Of a DNA stretch of 64,000 nt, positions 62,925 through 64,000 are shown in pieces (within the stretch, counting starts at the first letter, position 1; every line of letters begins with the position of its first letter). Position numbers and translations under genes: made by a program. The notes under the pieces are model-generated. The model was not told the origin of the DNA. It did no database searches and saw only the letters and a program-made list of their open reading frames with translations. The DNA is from Rhodovulum kholense (GTDB lineage: Bacteria; Pseudomonadota; Alphaproteobacteria; Rhodobacterales; Rhodobacteraceae). Location: contig NZ_QAYC01000011.1 in assembly GCF_003053725.1 (NCBI RefSeq), positions 1-64,000 on the forward strand, in the 5' to 3' direction.

Positions 62925-63398
62925 TCAGAGACCGAACTGGATCGCGCCGCGGGCCCGGGTCTCGAGCCCGTCGAGGCAAAGCGGGCTTTCGGCGCCGTCC
63001 TCGGCCCGGACGCAGCCGGGCGCGGCATTGACCACGATCCGCGAGATCGCGTCGCAGGGCTGGTCCGGCATGTCGAACTGCACCACCCGGGTCTTGCCGG
63101 GGGCCATCGCCCCGAAATCGAGCACCAGAAGCTGGCTGACGATCCCCTCGGCATCGAACACCGCGACCTCATAGGCGATCTCGGACAGGCCGGTCTCGCT
63201 GCGGTTGGTGGCGACATAGGTCAGGCGGCAGGCGCCCGCAGGCGTCTCGGCGGCGGCGTTCAGCTCGACCAGCATGCCGGAGGCGGCCTCGGAGCTTCCC
63301 TGGGCACGGGCGGGTCCGGCCGAGGCCAGTATCGGGGCCAGTATCGGGGCCAGGGCCAGCGCGGTCAGCACCGGAACGAAACGCGGGATACGGATCAT
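62925..63398 (-). CDS. Exported small protein of unknown function, ExbB-linked
   Basis: A 157-aa protein with a Sec signal peptide (about 1-32, ending ARAQG) that contains a tiny duplication, LAPILAPILA, from a short DNA repeat. The mature part is a beta-sandwich-like domain with four Cys (ACRLTYVATNRSETGLSEI, VVQFDMPDQPCDAISRIVVN, APGCVRAEDG, PLCLDGLETRARG), probably disulphide-bonded. It lies 45 bases before exbB on the same strand, so it is a likely periplasmic partner of the ExbBD/TonB-like module. No family recognised. Confidence 0.65.
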   Translation of the reverse strand: MIRIPRFVPVLTALALAPILAPILASAGPARAQGSSEAASGMLVELNAAAETPAGACRLTYVATNRSETGLSEIAYEVAVFDAEGIVSQLLVLDFGAMAPGKTRVVQFDMPDQPCDAISRIVVNAAPGCVRAEDGAESPLCLDGLETRARGAIQFGL

Positions 63399-63489
63399 GG
63401 AAGCCTCTCGGATCGGGCGGGTCTCGCAACCTTTGCAAAAGAAACCGGCGCCCGAGTCAACCGCAACAGTGCCGCCGAGCGGGACGGGA

Positions 63490-63978
63490 TCAGCGATAGA
63501 CCCCGATCAGGTAATGCGCGCTGTCGACCTGCTCGGGCAAGCCGACCTCGGCCGCGGCCTCCTGCCGGAACGGCGGGCGCGGCGGCGGCGCCATATCGGC
63601 CGCCGCACCGCGGCGAGGCCCCAGCCGGGGACCGACCCCGGAACCGAGCCGGGGCGTCTCGATCGACACAAGCCGAGGGCCCTGGGGCACCGGCACGGAT
63701 TCGGGAAGCGCGGCCGCGACGGGCAGGGCCGGTTCCGGCCGCGCGGCCTCTCCCGCCCCTGCGGGAACCGCCGGGACCGTCCGCCGCCGGAACACCGGCA
63801 AGGCCGGATCGGCCGCAGGCGTGACGGCCGCAGGAACGACAGCCGCAGGAACCACGGCGGCGGGCGCCGAAACGGCCACGCGACGCTCCGAAACCAGACC
63901 ATGGCCGAAGGCCAGAGCGATGCCGCCCGCGACCGTCAGGCCGACCAGCAGCGAACCAAGTGCAGTGGCGCGTATCAT
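63490..63978 (-). CDS. Anchored Ala/Pro-rich protein of unknown function
   Basis: A 162-aa protein with an N-terminal helix (LGSLLVGLTVAGGIALAFGH) that is a membrane anchor or signal, followed by a low-complexity Ala/Pro/Val linker with repeated AAVVPAAVVPAAV units and a short C-terminal segment (EQVDSAHYLIGVYR). No domain is recognisable. It is co-oriented with the ExbBD module, 91 bases before the exported small protein, and resembles a tethered periplasmic linker. The window ends just beyond its start. Confidence 0.55.
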   Translation of the reverse strand: MIRATALGSLLVGLTVAGGIALAFGHGLVSERRVAVSAPAAVVPAAVVPAAVTPAADPALPVFRRRTVPAVPAGAGEAARPEPALPVAAALPESVPVPQGPRLVSIETPRLGSGVGPRLGPRRGAAADMAPPPRPPFRQEAAAEVGLPEQVDSAHYLIGVYR

Positions 63979-64000
63979 GCAGCAATATCTAGCAGATCCC

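Noticed and set aside
60948-63824. A 958-codon open frame opposite the ExbBD genes
   Set aside because: It runs antisense through five genes with good motifs and overlapping starts; no motif in its own translation.

Overview
This is a GC-rich window with dense, overlapping operons (ATGA or GTGA junctions), class III ribonucleotide reductase genes under a cobalamin riboswitch, a pseudoazurin, an 'imp'-ordered type VI secretion (T6SS) block, and a repABC-type plasmid partition remnant. Together these point to an alphaproteobacterium, most likely a member of the Rhodobacteraceae, and to a plasmid, chromid or other plastic accessory region. I saw no tRNA, rRNA or CRISPR array.

Region 1 (0.1-8.4 kb) is cobalamin- and anaerobiosis-related. 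A two-TM orphan protein is followed by a cobalamin riboswitch, a BtuF/BtuC/BtuD-like ABC importer and a pseudoazurin. A second cobalamin riboswitch precedes an anaerobic ribonucleotide reductase operon, nrdD - separate glycyl-radical subunit - nrdG. The glycyl-radical domain is its own 63-aa cistron, in frame with nrdD after a TGA and with a strong Shine-Dalgarno sequence on the stop codon.

Region 2 (8.3-9.6 kb) is a scar: the 3' end of a ScfR-type regulator, an IS5-family transposase fragment and a possible metallopeptidase (DUF45) remnant.

Region 3 (9.6-32.9 kb) is a complete catecholate siderophore locus. It holds a TonB-dependent receptor, 2,3-dihydroxybenzoate synthesis (EntC, isochorismatase, EntA), EntE, a stand-alone aryl carrier protein, a phosphopantetheinyl transferase, a VibF-like NRPS split over two proteins (Cy-Cy-A-degenerate PCP, and vestigial C-PCP-C), a VibH-like free condensation enzyme, a FepBDGC-type importer, and an IrtAB/YbtPQ-like ABC pair. 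The set predicts an oxazoline-containing polyamine catecholate of the vibriobactin/agrobactin/parabactin class. A TGA-N9-TCA element sits between the divergent entE and NRPS genes.

Region 4 (33-37.7 kb) is a junkyard: a frameshifted repA start fused by deletion to the end of repB, an orphan toxin-like cassette with a GNAT acetyltransferase, a perfect 25-bp palindrome, and a decayed IS3-family element that cuts off the fourth copy of a tandem gene family.

Region 5 (37.5-53.9 kb, all minus strand) is T6SS-linked. From right to left it reads TssK, TssL (with OmpA domain), TssM, TagF, PppA, PpkA, a 22-codon VgrG-like start remnant, a DUF4123 adaptor, an unknown 583-aa protein (candidate effector), and three full plus one truncated tandem copies of a Tat-exported protein (candidate immunity proteins). 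The sheath, tube and baseplate genes are not here.

Region 6 (54-64 kb, minus strand) carries a giant autotransporter where the rest of an imp operon would be expected. Upstream of it is an ExbB-ExbD-ExbD-TonB-like module whose last protein shares a C-terminal domain with PpkA, then two small exported or anchored proteins. This module and the Tap/effector/Tat array are the best candidates for undescribed systems.
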